Source: Candidatus Terrybacteria bacterium RIFCSPLOWO2_01_FULL_58_14 (GTDB lineage: Bacteria > Patescibacteriota > Minisyncoccia > Terrybacterales > 2-01-FULL-58-14). From it: a DNA stretch of 9,681 nucleotides. Position 1 is the stretch's first letter; each line of letters begins with the position of its first letter. Shown piece by piece: positions 1 through 6,018 of the stretch. The DNA lies in assembly GCA_001824745.1 (NCBI GenBank), contig MHSZ01000027.1, positions 9,210 through 18,890 of the forward strand. Reading direction: 5' to 3'. Position numbers and translations under genes: made by a program. The notes under the pieces are model-generated. The model was not told the DNA's origin, did not search any database, and saw nothing but the letters and a program-made list of their open reading frames with translations.

Positions 1-518
1 ATCGACCCGCCGATGGCCCATACGGGTTCGTAAGTGACGATAAGCTTCCCCGCATCGGCGGCCTCTATTACGCCAAGCGCTTCCGCAACCTGCTCTCGGA
101 AAGCCACGTGCCAATCCCCTTCCCGATGAAGCTCGCCTACACACAACACGGCGGTCATGCCCGAAGAGAGCACCGCGCGAAGTTTCCGCCCCACGATCTC
201 ATTTGTGTCGCCCAGCGCCCGCCGTTCGGAATGCCCCACAATCACATACTGTACTGCGAGCGAACGGAGCATCGGGAGGGAAACCTCCCCCGTGAAGGCA
301 CCGCGTTCCTCCCAGAATGCGTCTTGCGCACCAAGGCGCCATCGCGACGTCATGCGGCTCTCAGCCCCCACCAACGGCAACCAAGGGAAAGGGGGGCAGA
401 GTACGACCGTGACGCGTTCGCTTCCTCTCCGCAATTCCTGTGTCAGCGCCGCAGTGAGGCGTTCCGCCTCACTGCGTTCCGGAGGCCCCATCTTCCAATT
501 AGCGATCACGTACTTCAC
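1..518 (-). CDS. tpiA: Triose-phosphate isomerase, 3' end cut by window edge
   Basis: Interconverts dihydroxyacetone phosphate and glyceraldehyde 3-phosphate in glycolysis, in the cytoplasm. I translated about 172 residues. They show the N-terminal strand with NWKM (Asn7, Lys9 binding substrate), a GAQ...GAFTGE segment near residues 63-78, VGHSERR with the catalytic His at 96, a CVGE motif near 126-129, and YEPVWAIG with the catalytic Glu at 164. The remaining roughly 80 residues of the barrel lie beyond position 1. The start is GTG at 518-516: the first in-frame ATG is the Met of NWKM itself, and a GAGGAG Shine-Dalgarno lies 7 nt upstream. GTG overlaps the galT stop as GTGA, which suggests translational coupling. 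A 12-bp perfect hairpin sits in codons 15-24. Family assignment is very secure; whether the C-terminus is intact cannot be seen. Confidence 0.97.
   Translation of the reverse strand, partial: MKYVIANWKMGPPERSEAERLTAALTQELRRGSERVTVVLCPPFPWLPLVGAESRMTSRWRLGAQDAFWEERGAFTGEVSLPMLRSLAVQYVIVGHSERRALGDTNEIVGRKLRAVLSSGMTAVLCVGELHREGDWHVAFREQVAEALGVIEAADAGKLIVTYEPVWAIGGS
450..476. repeat. Perfect 12-bp inverted repeat within tpiA
   Basis: Arms CGCAGTGAGGCG (450-461) and CGCCTCACTGCG (465-476) are exact reverse complements around a 3-nt loop (TTC on plus, GAA on minus). In the tpiA message the hairpin starts about 42 nt after the start codon and covers codons 15-24, in the first helix after NWKM. The bases are fully coding, so it may be a chance product of Glu/Ala/Arg codons, but arm length and GC content make it a very stable RNA or DNA hairpin. 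No T-run follows, so it is not an intrinsic terminator. Confidence 0.7.
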
Positions 519-1564
519 ATTCTTTCTCCTCGTCGTGAAGCTTTACTCCTGCTTCGAAGAAACGCTGCCGCGTATTCCGGCGCAATCGTCGAAATCTCGA
601 TCCCGGTTGCAATCTCGAACCCCGCCCACACGGAAATCTTTGGAAGAATCTCGAGATGCCAGTGGTAATGCGGATATAAAGCAACACGACCACAGGGCGC
701 ACTGTGAATAAAAAAGTTGTACGGGGGATTGCCAAGACGATTCCGAAGGCGACCAAGCACGCGGCGAAGGATATCGCCCGCCTCCTGAACCTCGCGATCG
801 GTGATATTTCCGAAGCATGGCTCGTGGCGTTTCGGAAAAATGCGGATCTCAAAAGCCGATCGCGACACAAACGGACACATCGCGACGAATGCACGATTCT
901 CCGCGATGATGCGGCCTTGCTTACGCCGTTCCCATTCAAGAAGCGCGCAGTGCACGCAGCGGTGGTGGCGCCGGAAGTAACGCGCCGACCCCGCAAAAGA
1001 GCGCTGCACGTCGGGAGGGATGACGGGAATCGCGATAATCTGCGAGTGCGGATGGTACAGCGACGCACCTGCTTCGCGTCCGAAGTTGTGGAAAATCGCC
1101 ACATACTGCACGATTCGTTCTCCCGAAAGTGTGCGGTAGCGGTCGCGATAAACCCGAAACACGGTGGCCGCCTCACTTTGTGTATATTGGGCCCAATGAC
1201 GGTGATGGTCACGGCTCACGACAAGCTCATGGAAGCCGGCCCCGTCCATGGTTTCGAATGGCCCAACGGCGTGTTTCTTCGGCTCTCCCGGCATGAATGC
1301 AGGGTACCGATTGGGAATCACTTGCGTAAACCATTCTCGATCCGCCCTGGTGCCGGAGAGCGTGCGACCGGCGTAATCGAGCACAAGAGTGGCCGGGGCA
1401 TTCCCAGAGGATTGCGGTTTCTCGAAAGGACACCCCGCACGCTTCGTGTACGCGGAATCGTGGTGGTGTACGCGAGAGAAAGCGTGAGGCCGCTTCGCGC
1501 GACCGATCGCAATCGCAATCCAGTCGCCGGAAACGAGATCTCGCCGAAGTTCCGAGGAATCCAT
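515..1564 (-). CDS. galT: Galactose-1-phosphate uridylyltransferase family protein
   Basis: HIT-superfamily nucleotidyltransferase. The family moves UMP from UDP-glucose to galactose 1-phosphate (Leloir pathway) through a uridylyl-histidine intermediate. The 349-residue protein has an N-terminal RRDLVSGDWIAIA segment, QVIPNRYPAF at 81-90, a conserved FHELVV stretch at 111-116, the active-site YHPHSQ at 170-175 (second His, 173, is the expected nucleophile), CxxC at 203-206, and a C-terminal HWHLEILP at 301-308. The length matches the family (about 330-350). The early CPFE at 45-48 keeps only one Cys where the E. coli type has CxxC, so metal binding probably differs. The start is the ATG at 1564, beginning MDSSELRRDL; a longer reading from 1636 would run into the upstream glycosyltransferase gene. 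No clear Shine-Dalgarno is seen. It overlaps tpiA by 4 bp. Substrate is uncertain: some relatives act on other sugar 1-phosphates or on ADP-sugars. Confidence 0.9.
   Translation of the reverse strand: MDSSELRRDLVSGDWIAIAIGRAKRPHAFSRVHHHDSAYTKRAGCPFEKPQSSGNAPATLVLDYAGRTLSGTRADREWFTQVIPNRYPAFMPGEPKKHAVGPFETMDGAGFHELVVSRDHHRHWAQYTQSEAATVFRVYRDRYRTLSGERIVQYVAIFHNFGREAGASLYHPHSQIIAIPVIPPDVQRSFAGSARYFRRHHRCVHCALLEWERRKQGRIIAENRAFVAMCPFVSRSAFEIRIFPKRHEPCFGNITDREVQEAGDILRRVLGRLRNRLGNPPYNFFIHSAPCGRVALYPHYHWHLEILPKISVWAGFEIATGIEISTIAPEYAAAFLRSRSKASRRGERM
526..531 (-). promoter_or_regulatory. Shine-Dalgarno of tpiA
   Basis: The minus strand reads GAGGAG, 7 nt before the GTG at 518-516. It lies inside the last codons of galT. 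It is the strongest ribosome binding site in the downstream gene group and decides the GTG start of tpiA, since the ATG two bases upstream of that GTG is in the galT frame and is followed at once by the galT stop TGA. Confidence 0.75.
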
Positions 1565-1578
1565 AAAAATAGTACGCT

Positions 1579-2346
1579 TCAGCGAATATGATAAGCGCCT
1601 ATCCACAGCCACCACCGAATACGGGCGAGGTCCCAAAAGGTGTTCAGATAGGCGGACGCCTTCACCTTGCTTTCCGGATTATGAATCCAACGAATCGGCG
1701 CCTCGTGAATATGAAAACCGAGCTTGCGAGCCAAGGCGAGGGCTTCGATGTCAAATCCCCATCGGTCAATACGGGCTCTCGAGAAAATCTCTTCCGCCGC
1801 CTCGGCGGTGAAAAGCTTGAATCCCCGCTGCGTATCTTTGATTCCGGGCAGCACTGTCGTCTGAATCAAGAGGTTAGCGAGCCGTCCCGCAAGCGAGCGG
1901 ATTCCCGATTCTCCCCGTTCTACCTTGCTCTCTTTGAGACCGATCGATCCTATCACCACATCGGCGGCAGTGCGCCCCTTCTCCCCGCTAGCACCCGGCT
2001 GCTTGATATGCGGCAGGAGCTGATCGAGTTCTTCGATGGGCGTGGCGTTATCTGCGTCGGTAAATAAACGAAGAGCTCCTTTTGCCTCTCGCATACCCTG
2101 ACGCACTACATATCCTTTTCCGTGATTTTCGTTATTGGCGATAAGCCGCAGGTTCTTGAAGAGATTCTGGTAATCGGCGACGATCCGCGCGGTGCTATCG
2201 CGAGAACCGTCGCTCACCACAAGCACCTCTGCGGTGAGTTTTTTCTCATTGAGGTAGCGCTCAATGGCAAGAAGCGTCGCTCCGATACGACGCTCCTCGT
2301 TGAAAACGGGAATCACGATGGAAAGGTGAGGCGATTCTGCCCCCAT
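1579..2346 (-). CDS. GT2 glycosyltransferase, dolichyl/polyprenyl-phosphate sugar transferase type
   Basis: The 255-residue protein is a GT-A fold family 2 glycosyltransferase. Visible motifs are LSIVIPVFNEE (8-18), DGS (46-48, nucleotide binding), HGKGYVVRQGM (75-85), the metal-binding DAD (97-99), DTQRGFKLF (171-179) and RWGFDIEALALARKLGF (195-211). The last two are typical of the DPM1/ALG5 group, which move mannose or glucose from NDP-sugar to a lipid phosphate at the inner face of the membrane. No C-terminal transmembrane helices are present, so it is the soluble short form with an aromatic tail that may touch the membrane. It starts 9 bp after ruvX and ends 14 bp before galT, and is likely co-transcribed with both. 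Neighbouring galT and tpiA suggest sugar metabolism, but donor and acceptor cannot be read from sequence. Confidence 0.92.
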   Translation of the reverse strand: MGAESPHLSIVIPVFNEERRIGATLLAIERYLNEKKLTAEVLVVSDGSRDSTARIVADYQNLFKNLRLIANNENHGKGYVVRQGMREAKGALRLFTDADNATPIEELDQLLPHIKQPGASGEKGRTAADVVIGSIGLKESKVERGESGIRSLAGRLANLLIQTTVLPGIKDTQRGFKLFTAEAAEEIFSRARIDRWGFDIEALALARKLGFHIHEAPIRWIHNPESKVKASAYLNTFWDLARIRWWLWIGAYHIR

Positions 2347-2355
2347 AATACTATG

Positions 2356-2736
2356 CTAACCCGATTGCGTACTGCGGGCGAGCCACGTTTCGAGGATCGC
2401 CGCCGCCGCACCGGCGTCTCGATTATGCGCATCACGAGCGACTTTCGTCGTAAGACGCTCGTCCACAAAATCTACCGGCAGCGCGATATTGTCGTGTAAG
2501 CGTTTGCCGAACTGTCGTGCAGCTTCCGCCATCGCTCCCTCTTCTCCCCTCAACGTGAGCGGAAGGCCAACCACGACGCGAACAATCCCGCGATCCCTGA
2601 TAAGGGTACGAAGCTTGAGGAGAAGGGCTGCGTCATTGGAAAGGGTGAGAAGCGGGAGGGCGACCCGCGCTGCCCCGGTGTCCGCGAAAGCAACACCGAC
2701 GCGTCTCTCTCCGTAGTCGAGACCGAGAATCCGCAT
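2356..2736 (-). CDS. ruvX: YqgF/RuvX-family putative pre-16S rRNA nuclease / Holliday junction resolvase
   Basis: RNase H-like fold protein of 126 residues, close to the usual 135-150. The N-terminus RILGLDYGERRVGVA carries the first catalytic Asp (7). VVVGLPLTLRGEEG (54-67) is the family GLP motif, VDERLTT (91-97) holds the catalytic Glu93, and Asp107 in the following NRDAGAAAAILETWL stretch is the third acidic residue. The family is implicated in 16S rRNA 5'-end maturation in E. coli and was proposed earlier as a Holliday junction resolvase. The gene begins 6 bp after the map stop, with the purine-rich TAAGAG at the map stop as a weak ribosome site. A place next to ribosomal-protein genes fits the rRNA processing role, though this is inference. 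Confidence 0.93.
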   Translation of the reverse strand: MRILGLDYGERRVGVAFADTGAARVALPLLTLSNDAALLLKLRTLIRDRGIVRVVVGLPLTLRGEEGAMAEAARQFGKRLHDNIALPVDFVDERLTTKVARDAHNRDAGAAAAILETWLARSTQSG

Positions 2737-2742
2737 ACGCTC

Positions 2743-3504
2743 TTAAGTATCGACGGCGGTGAGAATCTGCGAACCGCGGCTCGTGATGACAATCGTGTGC
2801 TCGAAATGCGCGGCGAGCGAACCGTCCGTCGTCTCATAACTGAAGCCGTCAGCGGCGAGACGGACGTGTGGTGAAGAAAGCGAGGTGATGGGTTCGATTG
2901 CGATCACCATGCCCTCGGTGAGTTCCGGACCCGTTCCCGGCTTCCCGAAATTGGGGATTTGCGGCGGTTCATGCAACTGCCTTCCGACACCGTGACCCAC
3001 GAGTTCGCGAATCACCTGGAAGCTCGCGGCCTCAACGTGGCGCTGGATGGCTGCGGAGATGTCTCCTACGCGATTGCCCGGTTTGGCCTGCGCAATGCCG
3101 AAATCAAGCGCCTCGCGAGTCACATCAAGCAAGCGCTGCGTTTCCGTGCCAACTCTTCCAATAGGAATCGTCACCGCAACGTCTGAATACCAACCATCGA
3201 GGACTACACCGAAATCGAGGCCCAGGAGATCTCCGTCACGAAATGGATGCTCGTTCGGCACACCGTGAACGACAATGTTATTCACCGACGTGCAGAGCAC
3301 CGCTGGAAAATGTTCGTAACCCAAAAATGCCGGCTCCACACCGGCGTCACGGATACGCGCACGGGCGATTTCGTCGATTTGAAGAGGGTTCACGCCCGGT
3401 TTCGCGTAGGCGACGAGCTCCTGCAGAATACTCGCCGCAGCCGCGCAAGATCGGCGAATACCCGCGATCTCTTCTGAATTATACTTTGCGGTTCGTTCCG
3501 ACAT
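2743..3504 (-). CDS. map: Type I methionine aminopeptidase
   Basis: Removes the initiator Met from nascent proteins. The 253-residue pita-bread-fold protein matches the bacterial type Ia length. All five metal ligands are visible: Asp97 (LDFG), Asp108 (YSDVAVT), His171 (GHGVGR), Glu204 (AIEP) and Glu235 (HFEHT). The substrate-binding His80 (VVHGVPN) and His178 are also present. No N-terminal zinc or SH3-binding extension is seen. The start ATG at 3504 is supported by the family-like beginning (YNSEEIAGIRRSC) and by GGAG about 12 nt upstream, although it overlaps the adk end by 26 bp. adk-map is the classical order at the end of the spc operon. It is probably transcribed with adk. Confidence 0.97.
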   Translation of the reverse strand: MSERTAKYNSEEIAGIRRSCAAAASILQELVAYAKPGVNPLQIDEIARARIRDAGVEPAFLGYEHFPAVLCTSVNNIVVHGVPNEHPFRDGDLLGLDFGVVLDGWYSDVAVTIPIGRVGTETQRLLDVTREALDFGIAQAKPGNRVGDISAAIQRHVEAASFQVIRELVGHGVGRQLHEPPQIPNFGKPGTGPELTEGMVIAIEPITSLSSPHVRLAADGFSYETTDGSLAAHFEHTIVITSRGSQILTAVDT

Positions 3505-4222
3505 GAGTTATCGCGACTCCGTCCCGGAGCGCCTCCCCGACGCGATCGGCAACAGCCGCTATCCCCGCCCTGCCGTCAATCTGGCGAAGGAGAATGCCGC
3601 GCTGGAGGAGAAACGCAATGATCGGCGCAGTCCGTTCAGAGTACTCTTTGAGACGAACGCGAATCACCTCCGGCGTATCAAGAGCACCGCGCTGAACGAG
3701 TTTACCTCCGCAGCGCTCGCATGTCGTCAACCCTTCGGTTTCCGGCAAGAATGGTACCGGTGCGCGGCACCGTTCGCAAATGCGCCGGTGCGAATTCCGC
3801 CGGATCGATTCCTCTTCGGGAATCGTAATCACAAGCGCTCGCAGTGCTACTCGCTTATAGAGATCCTCGAGGAGTGGAACAAGCGTCTCTGCTTCTGGCA
3901 GTGTGCGCGGGGAACCAGAAAAGACGATCGTCTTCCCGCGCCCCGCGAGTTCTCGAATTTTTTGAGAAACCCAAAAAGCAATGACCGCCGGCGTCACGAG
4001 TACGCCGCTTTCAAACCTCCGTTTCTCATCGCCGTAACGGTACGCAACCTCATCGACCACGATCGTGTCGTCATCATCGTGCGCTAAAAGATTCTCCTCG
4101 ACGATCTTGGAAGTTTCGAAGTGAAAGAATCCCCACTGTGCCGCGAGAATATCGGCCTGCGTCCCCTTCCCTGCTCCGGGTGGACCAAGCAAAATCACCA
4201 CCCTGGGCGAAGTGCTCTTCAC
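3479..4222 (-). CDS. adk: Adenylate kinase family nucleoside monophosphate kinase, divergent NMP site
   Basis: P-loop kinase of 247 residues (E. coli Adk has 214). Family function is ATP + AMP to 2 ADP. The P-loop GPPGAGKGT is at 13-21. The lid is the zinc type, with CxxC at 149-152 and 168-171 (RICERC...CERCGGKLVQR) followed by EVIRVRLKEY. The NMP-binding half is unusual: the STGDLLR segment reads FETSKIVEE (35-43), and DGFPRT reads FSGSPRT (101-107), losing the Asp and Phe and keeping the Arg. An acidic DDDD patch lies at 49-52. The start is GTG at 4222; the next methionine-type choices would remove the P-loop, and upstream extensions run back into secY. An extended -10 lies 6 nt before this GTG. 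Substrate may not be AMP; fold assignment is secure. Confidence 0.9.
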   Translation of the reverse strand: MKSTSPRVVILLGPPGAGKGTQADILAAQWGFFHFETSKIVEENLLAHDDDDTIVVDEVAYRYGDEKRRFESGVLVTPAVIAFWVSQKIRELAGRGKTIVFSGSPRTLPEAETLVPLLEDLYKRVALRALVITIPEEESIRRNSHRRICERCRAPVPFLPETEGLTTCERCGGKLVQRGALDTPEVIRVRLKEYSERTAPIIAFLLQRGILLRQIDGRAGIAAVADRVGEALRDGVAITHVGTNRKV

Positions 4223-4237
4223 GTAACGAGTATAGCA
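4223..4237 (-). promoter_or_regulatory. Extended -10 promoter for leaderless adk transcript
   Basis: The minus strand reads TGCTATACT (4237-4229): a TGN extension plus TATACT, five of six matches to TATAAT. Six bases (CGTTAC) follow, and then the GTG start codon of adk, so the expected +1 falls on the G of GTG and the mRNA would be leaderless. No Shine-Dalgarno sits upstream of this GTG, which fits. At 17-bp spacing the -35 position reads AGCCCC, which is not a consensus; extended -10 promoters can work without one. The call is from motif and spacing only. Confidence 0.6.
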
Positions 4238-4259
4238 CGAGCCCCTTTGCGGGGGCTCG
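4238..4259 (-). terminator. GC-rich hairpin between secY and adk, without U-tract
   Basis: Arms CGAGCCCC (4259-4252 read on minus) and GGGGCTCG (4245-4238) form a perfect 8-bp stem with a 6-nt loop, CGCAAA. It begins 27 nt after the secY stop and ends directly at the TG of the adk extended -10. No T-run follows on either strand, so it is not a canonical intrinsic terminator. It may protect the 3' end of the spc message, pause polymerase, or act together with the promoter. Stem is certain, role is inferred. Confidence 0.55.
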
Positions 4260-4286
4260 GGCGGTATCCGCTCAAGAAGCAGCGTA

Positions 4287-5558
4287 TCAGATATTTTCGT
4301 ATTCGCGCATCGTAAGTTGCGCGTCGATCTGGCGGACCGTCTCGAGTACCACCGAGACCACGATGAGCACTGCAGTCCCGCCGACCGTGAGTGTCGCAAG
4401 TCCCAACGACTGCTGGACGATCTGCGGGAGGACTGCAATCACGCCAAGAAACACGGCCCCGATGAGCGTCGTGCGGCTAATGATCCGGCTCAAATACTGC
4501 GCGGTTGGTTCTCCGGGGCGAATGCCGGGGATGAAGCCGCCAGCGCGCTGGATGTTCTGCGACACCTCTTTGGGATCAAACACCACGGCGGTGTAGAAGT
4601 AGGTGAAAGTAAAAACGAAGAAGAAATAGAGGAAAGCATAAAGTGTTGAGGTTTGAGAAAAGAGATTCTGGATGGCGGTGGCGATCTTCGCCACCGACTC
4701 CGCCTCTGCGGCAGAGAAAAAAGAGGCGATCATGCCGGGAAAAAGAAGAATGGAGAGCGCGAAGATGATCGGAATAACTCCCGCCGAGTTCACGCGAACC
4801 GGCAGGTGAGTGGAAACGCCGCCATACATCTTGGTGCCTCGCACGCGCTTGGCATACGCCACCGGAATCCTTCGTTGTCCTTCATTGATGAGCACCACGG
4901 CCGCAATGACGGCAAGAGCGATGGCGGAAAAGATCACGACTTGCGGAAGCTGTGCGGGGTCCCACGTTTGCAGCGTTCTGCTTATCGCGGCGGGGATGCT
5001 CGAGACGATTCCCGCAAAAATAATGAGTGAAACGCCGTTGCCGATTCCCTTCTCCGAAATAAGCTCCCCGAGCCACATAAGAAAGACGGTCCCGGCGGTG
5101 ACGATGGCGATATCGGTCAAGAGCGTGAGCGGGTCAAGTGCTGAGAGCACCTGCTGGCTTTGCAGCAATCGCAAGAATCCGAAACCATTCAGCGCGGCGA
5201 GGGGAACCGTGAGAATTCTCCCGTACTGATTGAAGCGCTGCCGGCCCTGTTCCCCTTCCTCGTAATATATCTCTTTGAGGCGCGGGAAAATCATTGTGAG
5301 AAGCTGCAAGATGATCGTCGCGGTGATATAGGGCCCCACGCCCAGCATCACCACAGAAAGATTCTCCAGCGTACTCCCGGTAAAGAGACCAAGAAGTCCA
5401 AACAACTGGCTTTGCGAGAAAAAGGCAGCAAGCTGTTCCTTATCTACTCCCGCAATCGGAACGGCGGCGACCACCCGAAACACCGCGAGAATCGCCAGCA
5501 CAAAAAGCACCTTTCGGCGCAGTTCGGGAACCTTCCAAATGAGAAGCCACTTCACCAT
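4287..5558 (-). CDS. secY: Preprotein translocase subunit SecY
   Basis: Central channel of the Sec translocon in the cytoplasmic membrane. The 423-residue protein has the expected ten hydrophobic segments. Landmarks are the N-terminal VPELRRKVLFVLAILAVFR, the plug/TM2 region TLENLSVVMLGVGPYITA (63-80), the cytosolic loop C4 GQRRIPVAYAKRVRG (227-241), LPVRVNSAGVIPIIFA leading TM7 (252-267), and loop C5 QRAGGFIPGIRPGEPT (337-352) with the Arg347 needed for SecA-driven transport. The C-terminal tail is short (MREYENI). The start ATG lies 2 bp after the rplO stop, with GGTGG upstream inside rplO, so translation is probably coupled. It is the last gene of the ribosomal block; a hairpin and a new promoter follow. 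A 9-bp perfect inverted repeat lies in its coding sequence at 4676-4696. Confidence 0.98.
   Translation of the reverse strand: MVKWLLIWKVPELRRKVLFVLAILAVFRVVAAVPIAGVDKEQLAAFFSQSQLFGLLGLFTGSTLENLSVVMLGVGPYITATIILQLLTMIFPRLKEIYYEEGEQGRQRFNQYGRILTVPLAALNGFGFLRLLQSQQVLSALDPLTLLTDIAIVTAGTVFLMWLGELISEKGIGNGVSLIIFAGIVSSIPAAISRTLQTWDPAQLPQVVIFSAIALAVIAAVVLINEGQRRIPVAYAKRVRGTKMYGGVSTHLPVRVNSAGVIPIIFALSILLFPGMIASFFSAAEAESVAKIATAIQNLFSQTSTLYAFLYFFFVFTFTYFYTAVVFDPKEVSQNIQRAGGFIPGIRPGEPTAQYLSRIISRTTLIGAVFLGVIAVLPQIVQQSLGLATLTVGGTAVLIVVSVVLETVRQIDAQLTMREYENI
4676..4696. repeat. Perfect 9-bp inverted repeat within secY
   Basis: CGGTGGCGA (4676-4684) and TCGCCACCG (4688-4696) are exact reverse complements around a 3-nt loop. 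It lies in the codons for the SVAKIAT stretch, residues 288-294, in the region after TM7. It has the same architecture (3-nt loop, GC-rich arms) as the tpiA repeat but an unrelated sequence. Codon coincidence is a fair explanation. Confidence 0.45.
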
Positions 5559-5560
5559 AC

Positions 5561-5989
5561 CTATTCCACCTTCCCTCCTCGTTGCACAATCTTCTCCCGA
5601 GCTGAATGCGATACCGCAACGCCGCGAACCACGAGTTTCTCTGGCGGTTCGCCATCGGCCAAAAGTTTCACCGCATCCTTTGCGGAGATTAGTAGTCCCG
5701 CAGTCACGAGCGTTTTCGGAGTCACGAGCGAACCTTCAGAGAACGCCGCGCGAAGATCGGCGAGGTGAAGAATCTGGATTTTCTCCCGGCCGGGGAGTGC
5801 TGGAAACTCTTCTCCCCGCAGTTTGGGAATCGACTTGATGTAATCACGAATCGCGGGGCGAATCTTCGCGCCCGCGCGAGATTTCTGACCCTTCACACCC
5901 TTCCCTGAATAAGTACCGCGTTTCCCTCCGCGTCCAATACGGCGGCCGCGTCGGCCTCGATGAGTCGCCTTCAGTGTATGGAGTTGCAT
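5561..5989 (-). CDS. rplO: 50S ribosomal protein L15 (uL15)
   Basis: Large-subunit assembly protein of 142 residues, against 144 in E. coli. The basic glycine-rich N-terminus (RGRRGRRIGRGGKRGTYSG, then GVKGQKSRAG) is the extended tail that enters 23S rRNA. The folded C-terminal domain is recognisable from SLVTPKTLVTAGLL, LLADGE and VVRGVAVSHSAREKI. The ATG at 5989 is preceded by AAGGG, a fair ribosome site. The gene follows rpsE after only 29 bp; rpmD, normally between them, is missing. It ends 2 bp before secY. Confidence 0.97.
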   Translation of the reverse strand: MQLHTLKATHRGRRGRRIGRGGKRGTYSGKGVKGQKSRAGAKIRPAIRDYIKSIPKLRGEEFPALPGREKIQILHLADLRAAFSEGSLVTPKTLVTAGLLISAKDAVKLLADGEPPEKLVVRGVAVSHSAREKIVQRGGKVE

Positions 5990-6018
5990 AAAGCCCTTCG
6001 TGATAAACAGCCCGCCGC

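Noticed and set aside
108..711. Two overlapping plus-strand frames of about 185 codons opposite tpiA and the galT end
   Set aside because: The minus strand encodes triose-phosphate isomerase with all catalytic residues; the plus frames have random-looking composition.
1565..1578. TACTAT before the galT ATG as another leaderless promoter
   Set aside because: Only four of six -10 matches, no TG extension, spacing of 4 nt to ATG is too short, and no -35. Much weaker than the adk case.
704..1591. 295-codon open frame on the plus strand opposite galT
   Set aside because: It mirrors galT, whose HPH active site and other motifs are unmistakable. The plus-strand product is basic, low in hydrophobic core and matches no family I know; long antisense frames are common at this GC content.
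1565..1636. Upstream extension of galT to position 1636
   Set aside because: It overlaps the glycosyltransferase end and adds 24 non-family residues; ATG 1564 gives a standard start.
4223..4438. Upstream extension of adk to position 4438
   Set aside because: It would overlap the secY C-terminus and add about 72 Ser/Arg-rich residues before the P-loop. GTG 4222 gives a normal N-terminus.
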